Positions 15,093 through 24,424 of a stretch of DNA of 46,486 nucleotides are shown one piece after another (the first letter of the stretch is position 1; each line of letters opens with the position of its first letter). The notes under the pieces were generated by a model. It saw only the letters and a list, made by a program, of their open reading frames with translations. It ran no database searches and was not told the origin of the DNA. A program made the position numbers and the translations under genes. Where the stretch lies: contig NZ_DATJCA010000030.1 of assembly GCF_035515035.1 (NCBI RefSeq), positions 1-46,486 on the forward strand, given 5' to 3'. This DNA is from Gelidibacter sp035515035. Its GTDB lineage: Bacteria > Bacteroidota > Bacteroidia > Flavobacteriales > Flavobacteriaceae.

Positions 15093-17483
15093 ATGTTAAG
15101 AAATTTCACACTCTTCTTTTTTTTATTGTTTTCTCTGTTTTCCATGTCGCAAACTACTGGAACGCTTCGAGGGAAAATAATCAACTCCCTAGATGATCAG
15201 ATAGAAAACATTGAAATTCGTTTGGTCGAAACCAACGGTCGTACGTTGACCAACAAAGAAGGGGAATTTGTCTTTAATAATCTGCCTTCCGGATTCTATA
15301 ATGTCTATCCTGTACATGACGGCTTTCAGTTTGAAATTAAAAACATCCAAATCAAGGCTGGTGAAATACAAGAAGTGACGCTCTACATTGAAATGATGAC
15401 CTATAATCTGGACGAAGTAAAATTGCGAACGCTCAGCCTTAGTGAAAAGTTAAAAAGCAGTGCCATCAAAGCAAATATTATCTCGGTGGAAGCCAATACT
15501 AGGCGTGCCAATTCGGTGGAAGATTTAGTGGATAAAAGTCCAGGGGTTAAAATACGTAACGTTGGAGGTCTCGGATCGGCAAGTAATATTATTGTTGGCG
15601 GATTTACGGGCAATGCGGTGAAATTCCTTTATGATGATATCCCTATTGATTATTTAGGGTCCAATTTTGGCCTGACAAAAGTGCCAACCAACGCCATCAG
15701 CCGCGTGGAGATTTACAAAGGTGTTTTGCCTACAAAGATAGGCGTGGACGCTTTGGGCAGTGCGATCAATATTATTCCTAAAACCAGTAAAAAAACCTCG
15801 GGTACCGTGTCTTATGAAACGGGCTCTTACAATACCCATATCGCTACGGCCAACGCGAATATTAAATTGAATGAGCATTTGTTTTTGGGAGTCAATAGTT
15901 TTTATAATTATTCAAAAAACAATTATAAAGTAGATAATCTGCCCTATAAAGATCCCAATAACGGTCAGGTTACTTATATTAAGGAACGCTTGTTCCACAA
16001 CGGATTTAATCAACATTCACTTGAATTTTCCTTAGAAGCGCGACAATTATCCTGGGCCGAATCGATTGAGTTTAAGGTAAATTCCTACGGATTGGAAAGA
16101 GATATCCAAAACGATCCATTTTCTAGAGCCCGACCTTTTGGAGAGGTCTATAGACAGGAACGCGGCAATTTTATTCCTTCCTTGAAATATAAAAATCATT
16201 TTTTTGAAAATAAGTTGAGCCTCAATCAGTTTTTGGTCTATAGTAATATCGATTTTGAGATTTTCGATCAAGGCAAAAACGTGTATTACGATTGGAAAGG
16301 GGTTGCCCACAGTACAAATTCGGCATCAGAGATGGGCAATATGCTCCTTGAGAATGGCTATATGCACACTAATTTTGAGCAGTTCACCTCCAGAACTAAT
16401 CTTAATTATTTGATCTCCAATTATTTTCAAATAGAAAACAATACGGTATTCAGTAATTACAACCGAAAATCGAATATAGGCGACCAGAATCTAAATGGGA
16501 CCAACTATAATAAGCTCATTACCAACTTTGCATTGAATGCACAGTTTTTTGATCGGAAATTGGAATCGAATACCCAATTTAAATATCTCTATGGGAATTT
16601 CGCCGGACGGTATAATGCGTCAGATAATCCTTTGGAAGAGATTATTGTAGATAAGGAAGTGGTCAATACCGGATTGAGTTTTTCACAGGCCTTAAAGTAC
16701 AATATCAATGAGAAAAGCTATGTTCGGGTTTCTTATGAAAATACGTTTAGATTGCCAGAACAGCAGGAGTTGTTTGGTGACAATAACTTTATTGTAGCTA
16801 ATTATGAACTGACGCCTGAAGAAAGTAAAAACCTAAACTTAGGTTACACTTATACGGCAACGGACTTTGGTTTTGAAATAAATACCTACTATCGGGATAC
16901 GCAGAATTTGATTCGGTTAAAGGATTTAAACCAATACCAGGCCATCCATCTCAATCTTGATAATGTCAAAGGATTTGGTGTGGAGTTGCAGGCCAATTAC
17001 GAACCCGTTGACAAATTGCAGGTGTCGGGAAATTTAACTTGGAATGACTTTCGGTTGCAATCATCCAAAGATAAATATTTAAACAACCAGCATTTCAAGG
17101 ATGCTCGGATTGCCAACATGCCGTTTTATTACGGAAATGTCAGTGCCTCCTATAATATTAAAGAGTTGTTGAAGCTTTCTACCGATTTATCCTTCTTTTG
17201 GGACTATTCTTATGTGCATCAGTACTATTTGGACTATATCGAAAAGCAATTTGAGCCGGATGGCTTCTTAGGACTTTTCGGCACATCTAAAATAAATACC
17301 AGCCGAATTATTCCGAATCAGCACACCCACAATATTGGGTTTATCTATGTCCGTGATTTTTCAAAACAAAGCGTATCTTTTAGTGCAGAACTCAAAAATG
17401 CCTTTGATGAGAATATTTACAACGAATTCAAAATGCAAAGCCCTGGCAGACATTTTAGAATGAAAATAACCTATAGTTTTTAA
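15093..17483 (+). CDS. TonB-dependent receptor (XusA-like, probable siderophore/heme uptake)
   Basis: A 796-residue outer-membrane receptor. I chose ATG 15093 because it gives a signal peptide (MLRNFTLFFFLLFSLFSMSQ); the longer frame from 14988 would run through the inverted repeat. After the signal comes a carboxypeptidase-like regulatory domain (TGTLRGKIINSLDDQIENIEI..FNNLPSGFY). The plug follows (EDLVDKSPGVKIRNVGGLGSASNIIVGGF; IYKGVLPTKIGVDALGSAINI), then the barrel, ending in ITYSF. It is followed after 4 bases by a DUF4374-like lipoprotein, the arrangement of XusA/XusB, which capture foreign siderophores in Bacteroides. Transport of iron chelates is inferred from that partner. Confidence 0.85.
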   Translation: MLRNFTLFFFLLFSLFSMSQTTGTLRGKIINSLDDQIENIEIRLVETNGRTLTNKEGEFVFNNLPSGFYNVYPVHDGFQFEIKNIQIKAGEIQEVTLYIEMMTYNLDEVKLRTLSLSEKLKSSAIKANIISVEANTRRANSVEDLVDKSPGVKIRNVGGLGSASNIIVGGFTGNAVKFLYDDIPIDYLGSNFGLTKVPTNAISRVEIYKGVLPTKIGVDALGSAINIIPKTSKKTSGTVSYETGSYNTHIATANANIKLNEHLFLGVNSFYNYSKNNYKVDNLPYKDPNNGQVTYIKERLFHNGFNQHSLEFSLEARQLSWAESIEFKVNSYGLERDIQNDPFSRARPFGEVYRQERGNFIPSLKYKNHFFENKLSLNQFLVYSNIDFEIFDQGKNVYYDWKGVAHSTNSASEMGNMLLENGYMHTNFEQFTSRTNLNYLISNYFQIENNTVFSNYNRKSNIGDQNLNGTNYNKLITNFALNAQFFDRKLESNTQFKYLYGNFAGRYNASDNPLEEIIVDKEVVNTGLSFSQALKYNINEKSYVRVSYENTFRLPEQQELFGDNNFIVANYELTPEESKNLNLGYTYTATDFGFEINTYYRDTQNLIRLKDLNQYQAIHLNLDNVKGFGVELQANYEPVDKLQVSGNLTWNDFRLQSSKDKYLNNQHFKDARIANMPFYYGNVSASYNIKELLKLSTDLSFFWDYSYVHQYYLDYIEKQFEPDGFLGLFGTSKINTSRIIPNQHTHNIGFIYVRDFSKQSVSFSAELKNAFDENIYNEFKMQSPGRHFRMKITYSF

Positions 17484-17487
17484 GTGT

Positions 17488-18816
17488 ATGAAGTTCCATT
17501 TTATATATAAAGTCTTGATTGGTGTACTCTTGTTAGGGCTGATTTCCTGTGAAGTTAAAAACCTAGACGATGAGAATAAAAATCCGAAGACGGAATATTC
17601 CTCTTTTAATTATGTGCTAGCCACTGAAGATGCTTCCACCGCCGATATTACCCGATTTTTTAGTTTTAATTTGGAAAGGTTAGAAGCAGGCACCCCTTAT
17701 GATTTGATTCAGGACAACAAAACATTTATAAATTCAGATCCTTCCACATCATCAGGGCATCATTCGTTTAAGAATTTTATCTTTAGCATGGCTAAGGATA
17801 AAAGAGGCTATTCGTCCACACCCGGACTTTTCCGACTCACCCTGAACACTTCAGATCAAGTATTTATTGACAGCGAATTATATATTGGAAAAGGCAATCT
17901 CTTCCCGTCGCGTAAGTTGGCTTTGGTAAATGATCACCTTGGTTTTTATTATAATGAGGATAGTGGCGGCCAGACCATTCAGGCCTTTAATCCCTTAACC
18001 ATGCAATTGGCCGAGGCATTGGATTTGCGTCCTTTTATCAAGGCGTTTCGCCCAGAGGTTAAATTTGAGGATGAGTATGGAAATAATTTGGTGAGAACGG
18101 GATCTTTGGTTTTAGATTTTAAAGAGGATAAACTCTTTGTGAGCATTGTCTTTTTGGAAGAAGCCAGTTTTAACCTGATTTCGGAAGATGAAGAGAATTT
18201 CTATTTGGCGGTGATTGATATCCCGACGTTTAGTTTTGAAAAGATCATCCAATATCACGGGGTTAAAACGGTCGGATTTTTTGTTTCCGAAAATAATCCT
18301 ACCACGAAGGATGAGGCAGGAAATCTTTACTTCTGTTCTTGGGGCTGGAATCAGTTTAATAAGCACAACCCTTCAAAAGTATTTAGAATTAAAGCTGGGG
18401 AAACAGAATTTGATACCAATTGGGAAATTGATATTGAATCGTTATTTGGAGAGGGAAGGATTGCCCAGTCTATTATGTCCTATAATAACAAATTGTATTT
18501 ACACATTTCTGAAGCCCCCTATTTATTTGACTCCAGTGAGGAGGTCGAAACCCGGAATGGCTTAAAACTTTCGTATTACGAATTTGACACCAATGCCCCC
18601 GAAAACTACACAAAATTGGCCGTGCCAACCTCCAATCCTGCATCGCGCATGAACGTATTCAATATTGTGGACGACCGGCTTTTTATGGTGGTTCCAAATG
18701 CCATTGCGCCCAATTTTAACGGGGTGTATTCGTTAGACCGCCAAGGTACTCTCAAAAATGAGATGCAAATCTCCAATAAATACCGACCGACCCGGTTTTA
18801 TAAATTGGAGAATTAA
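17488..18816 (+). CDS. DUF4374-like ligand-binding lipoprotein (XusB-like)
   Basis: A 442-residue lipoprotein with lipid on Cys21 (GLISC). The mature part is beta-rich, as expected of a propeller: YVLATEDASTADITRFFSF, STPGLFRLTLNTSDQVF, LVRTGSLVLDFKEDKLFVSI, FYLAVIDIPTFSFEKII, NLYFCSWGWNQFNKHNPSKVFRI. This pattern and the pairing with a TonB receptor fit DUF4374 proteins such as XusB, a surface protein that binds xenosiderophores. The start lies 4 bases after the receptor stop, so the two are translated from one mRNA. A minus-strand ORF inside it is a shadow. DUF4374 membership is by eye and should be tested by a profile search. Confidence 0.6.
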   Translation: MKFHFIYKVLIGVLLLGLISCEVKNLDDENKNPKTEYSSFNYVLATEDASTADITRFFSFNLERLEAGTPYDLIQDNKTFINSDPSTSSGHHSFKNFIFSMAKDKRGYSSTPGLFRLTLNTSDQVFIDSELYIGKGNLFPSRKLALVNDHLGFYYNEDSGGQTIQAFNPLTMQLAEALDLRPFIKAFRPEVKFEDEYGNNLVRTGSLVLDFKEDKLFVSIVFLEEASFNLISEDEENFYLAVIDIPTFSFEKIIQYHGVKTVGFFVSENNPTTKDEAGNLYFCSWGWNQFNKHNPSKVFRIKAGETEFDTNWEIDIESLFGEGRIAQSIMSYNNKLYLHISEAPYLFDSSEEVETRNGLKLSYYEFDTNAPENYTKLAVPTSNPASRMNVFNIVDDRLFMVVPNAIAPNFNGVYSLDRQGTLKNEMQISNKYRPTRFYKLEN

Positions 18817-19161
18817 TTTGGGTTTATTGGCGATATATTGAGAATCAATAACCATCAGTCTCAAAGCCCTGAAAAGGACGACATATATTCTACGATATAT
18901 TTGCAATGATCAATATCACTCCGAATTCTAATCCCAAACCTAGCGCTCATCAAACTCTATCTCATTACTCACCATGTACACGCGGAATTCATCCTGTGAC
19001 ATTGGCTGATGGTATCTCGGCCCTTCAGGGCTACCAAGGATTATTGCCCTCGGTTAGGTTATGACGTCCAATCGGGGCTAACACCACACTAAATTAGGAT
19101 ATTAATGGATGTTATTCCCATGTGTAAAGTTGTAAGTATATTTGTCTAAAATCAATTGATC
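18817..19161. repeat. Gene-free region with short palindromes, repeat-like
   Basis: No gene is seen in 345 bases. GCCCT-TC-AGGGC forms a palindrome at 19020-19031, and two related fragments, TTGCCCTCGG (about 19053) and ATCGGGGCTA (about 19071), follow within 50 bases. This GC-richer patch (about 18970-19085) differs from its AT-rich surroundings and looks like the palindromic repetitive DNA scattered through Bacteroidetes genomes; only one copy is in the window. Confidence 0.4.
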
Positions 19162-20721
19162 ATGACTACACATTATTTTAAGCGTTTTTCAATTACGCTG
19201 CTTGTTTTTGTAAGTTTATTTATCAACTCACTTGTCGCTCAAGAATCCCTCCCGGAGAACCTTGATGCATGGATTGAATCTGGGAGAAAGGATTGGAAAA
19301 TTCCCGGCATGGCAGTGGGAATAGTAAAAGATGGGGAAGTGGTCTATGCTAAAGGTTTTGGAGAAAAACGGTTGGGAAGCGGTGAGAAGGTTGATGCCAA
19401 CACTATTTTCAGTATTGCGTCGGTCAGTAAAAACATGACCGCGGCAGCATTGGCAATTTTGGTGGATGAAGGAAAAATAAATTGGGACGATAAAATTGTC
19501 CAGCATATTCCGTGGTTTCAGTTAAAAGATCCTTGGGTAACCCAGGAAATCACTATTCGGGATGTTTTGACGCATCGCGTGGGATTAGGACGGATTTTAG
19601 GAAATAGGCTTCAGTTTATGACCAAGAGTTCGCGCGACAGTGTTCTGTACCAAATGCGATATATGAACTTGGAAAAACCTTTCCGTTCTTCTTTTGTTTA
19701 CAACAACGTGATGTATTCGATTGCCGGACAAATCATTGAATATGCCGATGGACGAACCTGGGATGCCTTTTTAAATGAACGTCTTTTTGCGCCTCTTGAT
19801 ATGAATGCCTCGTCCACCAGTATTACTCAGATCAATGCTAACGCAAATCAAGCCTATCCACATCAAGAAATTGAGGGGAAAGTAGTGCCTATTTCAAGGA
19901 GAAATTGGGACAATGCCGGACCTGCTGGAGGGGTAAACGCATCAATAAACGACTTAAACAAATGGATGTTGATGCAATTGGGAGTTTCTGGCGAGTATAA
20001 TGGAAAGACCATCATCAGTGAGAAGCAGATGAACGAAATCCACAAACAGCAAATGGTCGTTCCACAGGCAAATGCAATGGCAGCCCAGGGCAGTTATGGT
20101 TTTGGATGGAATATCACCGATTATAAAGGAAAACGAGTACTCACCCACGGCGGGGCAACCGATGGTTTCAATACGGCTATGTATCTCATGCCGGAGTTGG
20201 ATTTGGGGATTATCGTCGTCGGAAATAATTTCAATAGTTTAGGGAATGCCGTGGCTTATCAAGTAATGGATGCCTATTTGGGGCATAGTGATATAGATTG
20301 GAATGAGCGTTATTTACAAGGCTATAAACGGTCATACGCCCGAGCGTTGGAAGCACGTGAAAAAATCCATCAAGCTCAAGTGCTAAAAACAAAACCTAGC
20401 TTAGCTTTGGATGCCTATATGGGGGTCTATAAATCTGCTGGCTACGGAAAAGTAGAAGTAAAAAAACAGGATAAGGATTTGGTATTACATTTTTGGGATA
20501 CCGACGGATTGGAAGCCAAACTTGAGCACTGGCATTACGATACCTTTAGAGCCGTGTGGAAAAATCCGGCCCAACGTGAAGAGTTTATGCAATTCCATTT
20601 AGGGAAAGACGGCATGATTGAAGCGCTCGACTTCGAGTTTTCCTTGCGGCCATTATCCTTGCAAGTAGGTGCTTATCCATCAAACTATACCCATACGGAG
20701 CGGTTTATAAAGCTGAAATAA
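19162..20721 (+). CDS. Serine beta-lactamase-like hydrolase (class C / esterase family)
   Basis: A 519-residue exported protein. ATG 19162 gives a signal peptide (SITLLVFVSLFINSLVAQ); the TTG two codons upstream is less likely. The beta-lactamase/transpeptidase-like domain (about 32-370) has all three active-site motifs: SxxK at 87-90 (SVSK), YxN in FVYNNVMYSIAGQ near residue 178, and HGG in THGGATDGF near 331, replacing KTG. A C-terminal DUF3471-type domain follows (about 395-519). Such proteins are usually peptidases or esterases rather than resistance enzymes. No ampR-type regulator is nearby, so antibiotic resistance is not implied. Confidence 0.85.
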   Translation: MTTHYFKRFSITLLVFVSLFINSLVAQESLPENLDAWIESGRKDWKIPGMAVGIVKDGEVVYAKGFGEKRLGSGEKVDANTIFSIASVSKNMTAAALAILVDEGKINWDDKIVQHIPWFQLKDPWVTQEITIRDVLTHRVGLGRILGNRLQFMTKSSRDSVLYQMRYMNLEKPFRSSFVYNNVMYSIAGQIIEYADGRTWDAFLNERLFAPLDMNASSTSITQINANANQAYPHQEIEGKVVPISRRNWDNAGPAGGVNASINDLNKWMLMQLGVSGEYNGKTIISEKQMNEIHKQQMVVPQANAMAAQGSYGFGWNITDYKGKRVLTHGGATDGFNTAMYLMPELDLGIIVVGNNFNSLGNAVAYQVMDAYLGHSDIDWNERYLQGYKRSYARALEAREKIHQAQVLKTKPSLALDAYMGVYKSAGYGKVEVKKQDKDLVLHFWDTDGLEAKLEHWHYDTFRAVWKNPAQREEFMQFHLGKDGMIEALDFEFSLRPLSLQVGAYPSNYTHTERFIKLK

Positions 20722-20785
20722 GTTTCATCACTTTATTTAGAAATGTCCATGCTTTATTGGCGTAAAAAACTGGGTTCTCTAATAA

Positions 20786-21250
20786 TCAGTCATGCAGCGC
20801 AGAGCATTCCTTTTCCAAAACACCTTTTACGATGGTCGGTGGGGCGCTCCATCTTTTAATTGTAGTATCCAACAGGATGCGAAAATGAGAACTGAATCCA
20901 CCAATTTCTCCAGTGGTTATTCCCGTTACAACTATTGGAATTTTCATATGGCGGATCACATACGAACACATGATGCAAGGTTCGTGAGTAGTGTAAAGGG
21001 TGCAGTCTGAAAGGTCTTGTTTTTCAATGTGTTTTGTCGCATCTCGGATGGCTTCAATTTCCGCGTGGAACGTGATGTCTTTTTGCGTTTTTCCGCCTTC
21101 AATCCCTTGCCCAATAATTTTTCCATTTTGCACGATGAGGGCGCCCACCGGACTATCTCCGCGTTGTTTTGCAATTTTAGCCAGATCCATACACAATCGC
21201 ATATAGGACTCATGCGCTTTTAAATATACGTTGTCCATGGGTCTATTCAA
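20786..21250 (-). CDS. Nucleoside/guanine deaminase-like zinc enzyme
   Basis: A 154-residue member of the cytidine/deoxycytidylate deaminase superfamily. The zinc motif is intact: HAE at 62-64 (Glu64 is the proton shuttle) and PCIMC at 91-95 (Cys92 and Cys95). The sequence SPVGALIVQNGKIIGQG and the long C-terminus ending LEKECSALHD are closer to guanine/nucleoside deaminases than to TadA. The ATG at 21238 (MDNVYLKAHESY) is an alternative start. It lies 24 bases after a cupin gene and is the last gene of a three-gene minus-strand operon. The substrate is not resolved. Confidence 0.8.
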   Translation of the reverse strand: MNRPMDNVYLKAHESYMRLCMDLAKIAKQRGDSPVGALIVQNGKIIGQGIEGGKTQKDITFHAEIEAIRDATKHIEKQDLSDCTLYTTHEPCIMCSYVIRHMKIPIVVTGITTGEIGGFSSHFRILLDTTIKRWSAPPTIVKGVLEKECSALHD

Positions 21251-21274
21251 ATTATATTAAAACACCGCTCAACA

Positions 21275-21571
21275 TTAATTGAAGAACGTAAATTTGATCT
21301 CTTTTGGCATAAAATGAACACCTTTAAAATCGGTAATGGCTTCTATTTGATGCCTGACATCTGGGGGTACAATTATCGTGTCCCCTTGTTTAAGAATGTG
21401 TTCTTCATTGTTCATTTTAAAGAGACACTCGCCTTCTCGTACAAAAACAATCGATTCTAGGTTCGCAAGATGTTCTGGCAATAGTTGTCCAGCATCGGCC
21501 TGCATTTGTTTGGCGATCAACACACGGCCTTCCGCCAGCGTGGTTACTTTGGGTGGCGTTACTTTTTTCAT
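21275..21571 (-). CDS. Small cupin-domain protein
   Basis: A 98-residue single-domain cupin. The core strands are seen as SIVFVREGECLFKMNNEEHILKQGDTIIVPPDVRHQIEAI, with the second-motif His in DVRHQ. The first cupin motif lacks the usual HxH pair, so metal binding may be reduced or use other residues. No signal peptide. It lies between the phosphodiesterase gene (43 bases upstream) and the deaminase gene (24 bases downstream), apparently co-transcribed. The function is unknown; a role in small-molecule binding or stress response is typical of such proteins. Confidence 0.75.
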   Translation of the reverse strand: MKKVTPPKVTTLAEGRVLIAKQMQADAGQLLPEHLANLESIVFVREGECLFKMNNEEHILKQGDTIIVPPDVRHQIEAITDFKGVHFMPKEIKFTFFN

Positions 21572-21614
21572 GTTTTTATAGTTTTAAATGTATAGATTCC
21601 AAACGATAATATAT

Positions 21615-22907
21615 TTATTTTTTAGGCGATTTCAAAACACCTTTTAGCGTGGATAGTTTGCCATCCACAGAATCAGGGATTTCCAATCCTAAAATGTCGC
21701 AGATTAATGGATAAATATCAATGTTCTGAAATGAAGGTATTCTATATCCCGTTTTAAAAGCGGGGCCCTTGGCGTAAAAAATACCATGCATATCTTTATT
21801 TGTACTGTCAAAGCCATGCACACCAATGGTTTTGATATTGTTTTGGTTCAAAAGCGCGATATTTTTTTCATTGGAAAAATAATAGCCGGAATCTGGTACG
21901 AGTTGGATGCTGCCCCAATCCTTGCTTTTTGGTGTGTATTCAAACCCTGGAGTCTCTTGAGTTTTATAAACTTTAAAATGCTTTTCTTTTTCTTTCAGAT
22001 ATCGAAAAACGGCGTCCGTTTCAACGCCCTCATTTGGATGGATATTGACTATAGAGCCATTATCGACCGTACGAAACAAACCATCGTTTTGAACTGTTTC
22101 GATAGGGATGAGGTGATCTGTAGAAACCGCTGCCATCCCATGGTCGGATACAATGATGATGTTAACTGGTAAGCCGGTCGCTTTCACGCCATCGAGCAAG
22201 ATGCCTAAATTCTCATCTAAACGCGCGAGTGTTTTTTGCAATTCTGCTTCATTATTTGGCCCATAGCGATGTCCGGTATCGTCCATATCAGAAAAATACA
22301 TGGTTATCAAATGCGGCCTTTGTTTTTCAGGTAATGCCAACCACTCTAATACCTGTGAGATTCGTGTTTCATTTTTTACTTTTCCGTCATAATCTTTAGA
22401 ATAGGTTGGTCTTACACCTTGTATTTCGGCATCAGAGCCAACAAAAAAATAACTCGCCGTGACCATATCATGTTTATCTGCTTGCACCCAAATAGGCGTA
22501 CCGCCGTAAAAATCGCCATCACTAACAATTTGTCGGTTTCGGATGTTATAGGTCGTGTTCTTTTTATGGCTATAAAAAGAATTGCTCAAGATGCCATGAT
22601 GATCGGGATACATCCCGGTGGCAATGGAATAATGATTGGGAAATGTTTTGGAAGGAAAAGTGGAGATCAACGAAGCTGCACTGACGCCATGCTTACTAAA
22701 ATCACTGAGATGCTTAGGCTTGTACTTTTCTACATAATCCCAACGAAAACCATCCAGGGAAATTAAGAGTACATATGGTTTTTTAAGCGAAGCTTTAGAA
22801 TTGACCGTAGGAGAGGCCGTTCCTATGTTTGAACTGGATCCACAGGATGCCATCGTTATTGACAACAGCACAGAAAGAAGACCGTATAGAACTATTCTTT
22901 TCAACAT
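21615..22907 (-). CDS. Nucleotide pyrophosphatase/phosphodiesterase (alkaline phosphatase superfamily) lipoprotein
   Basis: A 430-residue lipoprotein. Start ATG 22907 gives the signal peptide with lipid on Cys22 (TMASC); a start at 22949 would add 14 residues in front of it. The two-zinc active site of the NPP family is present: Asp52 in LISLDGFRWD, nucleophile Thr88 in FPSKTFPNHYSIATGMYPD, SDMDDTGHRYGP near residue 228, VSDHGM near 275 and a C-terminal GVHGFD. These enzymes cleave phosphodiester or pyrophosphate bonds in nucleotides. The next two genes (cupin, deaminase) follow closely, which could suggest salvage of extracellular nucleotides. Confidence 0.88.
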   Translation of the reverse strand: MLKRIVLYGLLSVLLSITMASCGSSSNIGTASPTVNSKASLKKPYVLLISLDGFRWDYVEKYKPKHLSDFSKHGVSAASLISTFPSKTFPNHYSIATGMYPDHHGILSNSFYSHKKNTTYNIRNRQIVSDGDFYGGTPIWVQADKHDMVTASYFFVGSDAEIQGVRPTYSKDYDGKVKNETRISQVLEWLALPEKQRPHLITMYFSDMDDTGHRYGPNNEAELQKTLARLDENLGILLDGVKATGLPVNIIIVSDHGMAAVSTDHLIPIETVQNDGLFRTVDNGSIVNIHPNEGVETDAVFRYLKEKEKHFKVYKTQETPGFEYTPKSKDWGSIQLVPDSGYYFSNEKNIALLNQNNIKTIGVHGFDSTNKDMHGIFYAKGPAFKTGYRIPSFQNIDIYPLICDILGLEIPDSVDGKLSTLKGVLKSPKK

Positions 22908-23576
22908 AATTAGTTTAATTGGGAGAGGCGTTTCGCATTTTGCAAACACTCACATTACAAATGTTAAATGCGAATTTAAAGAATTTAAAAGGTTAAACTA
23001 TGGTCTTCCATTTCAAAATATCATGGGTACCGCCCACTTTATATTATTTTACTGAGAACACGGATAAAAATATCCACGTGATCAAAATACTATTGAACAG
23101 CATTTAAAGAAAGTTAGTTTTGATCCGTTTAAATCAAAACCAGAATAAGATGCGTTGGGACCATTTATGATGTGTGTAGTGCTGTGAGGTTTTTGGACCT
23201 TACATAGCCCCTTTTTTTCTACTTTTTGGTATCAGAGCCTGTGTATTTTGATAGGTTCTTCTCTCAGCATCTGCCTGTGTTTTGGTTTTCTTTTACATTC
23301 CTCCCAGAAAATCAAATTTAAAGGAAGCTCACTCGAACCATTGTCGAACGAAACTGAGAGAAATTCCTTAAAAACGACATCGATCCGACAAAAGCAGACA
23401 AAAGTAGACAAAACACGACCTTCTAATGATCTTTAGGAGATGGATTTAATGAGCCTTTATCGAGAAGCACCACTGTGTATCTTGCTTTAAGAGATGGCTA
23501 ACCCTCTATTGTAAATGATTACCCCTGTATGAACCTATTAAGTGTGAGGCTAGGAAAAGATTAAAATAAAAAAATA
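22908..23576. other. Long gene-free stretch
   Basis: About 670 bases without a credible gene, RNA gene or intact repeat. Short frames are present on the plus strand (for example 23248-23436) but have no start context or domain pattern. It could hold control elements of the phosphodiesterase operon or a decayed gene. Confidence 0.5.
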
Positions 23577-23604
23577 AAAAAGCCACTTTTGAAAGTGGCT
23601 TTTT
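23577..23604 (-). terminator. Rho-independent terminator of the superoxide dismutase gene
   Basis: AAAAAGCCACTTT (23577-23589) and AAAGTGGCTTTTT (23592-23604) are perfectly complementary with T/A tracts on both sides, so the hairpin can act in both directions. It ends 24 bases from the minus-strand sodC stop. Confidence 0.9.
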
Positions 23605-23627
23605 GTATGATAAAAATGTTATGGGTG

Positions 23628-24206
23628 TTATTGAATGATACCACCACAACTTATGCGCCCGCCAGCATCACCTGTCGGTTGTGTTTTGAAATCGTCAATG
23701 CCCTCGTGGACGATGATGGCTTTTCCTATAATGTCTTTATTGGCGTCGCCACATCCAATGCACCATTCATCTGTAGTCATGGTAATGGTTGCGTTTCCAT
23801 TGGCATCGGCCTTAAGGTTCCCAATATCGCCTTTGTGGTAGCCATCCGCACTTCCCCATTTACCGTGAGGTTGGTTGGTTGGATTCCAATGGCCTCCAGA
23901 AGAGGTACCATCGGCTGCTGAGCAATCGGCTTTTTCATGGAGGTGGATGGCGTGTTCACCTTCGGTAAGTCCGTCAAGGACCACCACCATAGTGACAGCA
24001 CCGTCTTCTTCAGTGAAAACGGCATTTCCTTTCACCTTACTATCGCTTTTCGGTTCCAAGGCCACTTGTAGTTTTATGACTTCTTTTACCGGGACTTCTT
24101 TAGATAGTTCTTGGTCCTCGACCTTAGTTTCCTTTTTATCCTTTTTGCAAGAAGTTGTCATGGTCAAAGCAAAAACTGCTAAGAGTATCAGTGATATTCG
24201 TTTCAT
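23628..24206 (-). CDS. sodC: Cu/Zn superoxide dismutase lipoprotein
   Basis: A 192-residue envelope enzyme converting superoxide to peroxide and oxygen. The signal peptide carries a lipobox at Cys20 (TTSC), followed by a Lys/Glu-rich linker to residue 45. All metal ligands are in place: copper His88, His90, His106 and His167; zinc His106, His114, His124 and Asp127. The structural disulfide pair is Cys95 and Cys187. One insertion, EWCIGCGDANKD near residue 147, adds a CxxC that is extra compared with many SodC proteins. It is a single-gene unit with its own terminator, and protects surface and periplasm against superoxide. Confidence 0.95.
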   Translation of the reverse strand: MKRISLILLAVFALTMTTSCKKDKKETKVEDQELSKEVPVKEVIKLQVALEPKSDSKVKGNAVFTEEDGAVTMVVVLDGLTEGEHAIHLHEKADCSAADGTSSGGHWNPTNQPHGKWGSADGYHKGDIGNLKADANGNATITMTTDEWCIGCGDANKDIIGKAIIVHEGIDDFKTQPTGDAGGRISCGGIIQ

Positions 24207-24363
24207 GGTTATAGTTTTTAAGTGTTTAAATGTTAATAATGAAGGATTAAAGTTACAGTTAATTTATGTGTTTTTGGCTATTGGGAATGTAAAATAAAAC
24301 ATTCATCTCAAATAGCTGCTATTCTTAGTCCCTGCTAAAAATAATTTAAACGGCCCAGATTTC

Positions 24364-24407
24364 ATGACTTATATCATATTTTTTATAGCGTTATTAAAAT
24401 AGTTTTG
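24364..24407 (+). promoter_or_regulatory. hemN promoter with FNR/CRP-type palindrome
   Basis: ATGA-N6-TCAT lies at 24364-24377 and a -7 element TAGTTTTG (TAnnTTTG) at 24400-24407. A clear -33 TTTG is missing, as expected for an activated promoter. The palindrome centre is 29.5 bases before the -7 element, the same as at nirK; this would be about -43 from the start of transcription, a typical class II activator position. Confidence 0.6.
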
Positions 24408-24424
24408 GATCAGATATAATCGAA

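Noticed and set aside
19162..20721. Antibiotic-resistance beta-lactamase
   Set aside because: The HGG in place of KTG, the DUF3471-type tail and the lack of an ampR-type neighbour fit the general serine hydrolase family better.
22419..22766. 115-codon plus-strand frame inside the phosphodiesterase gene
   Set aside because: It is antisense to a gene with a complete active site and shows no start context or domain pattern.
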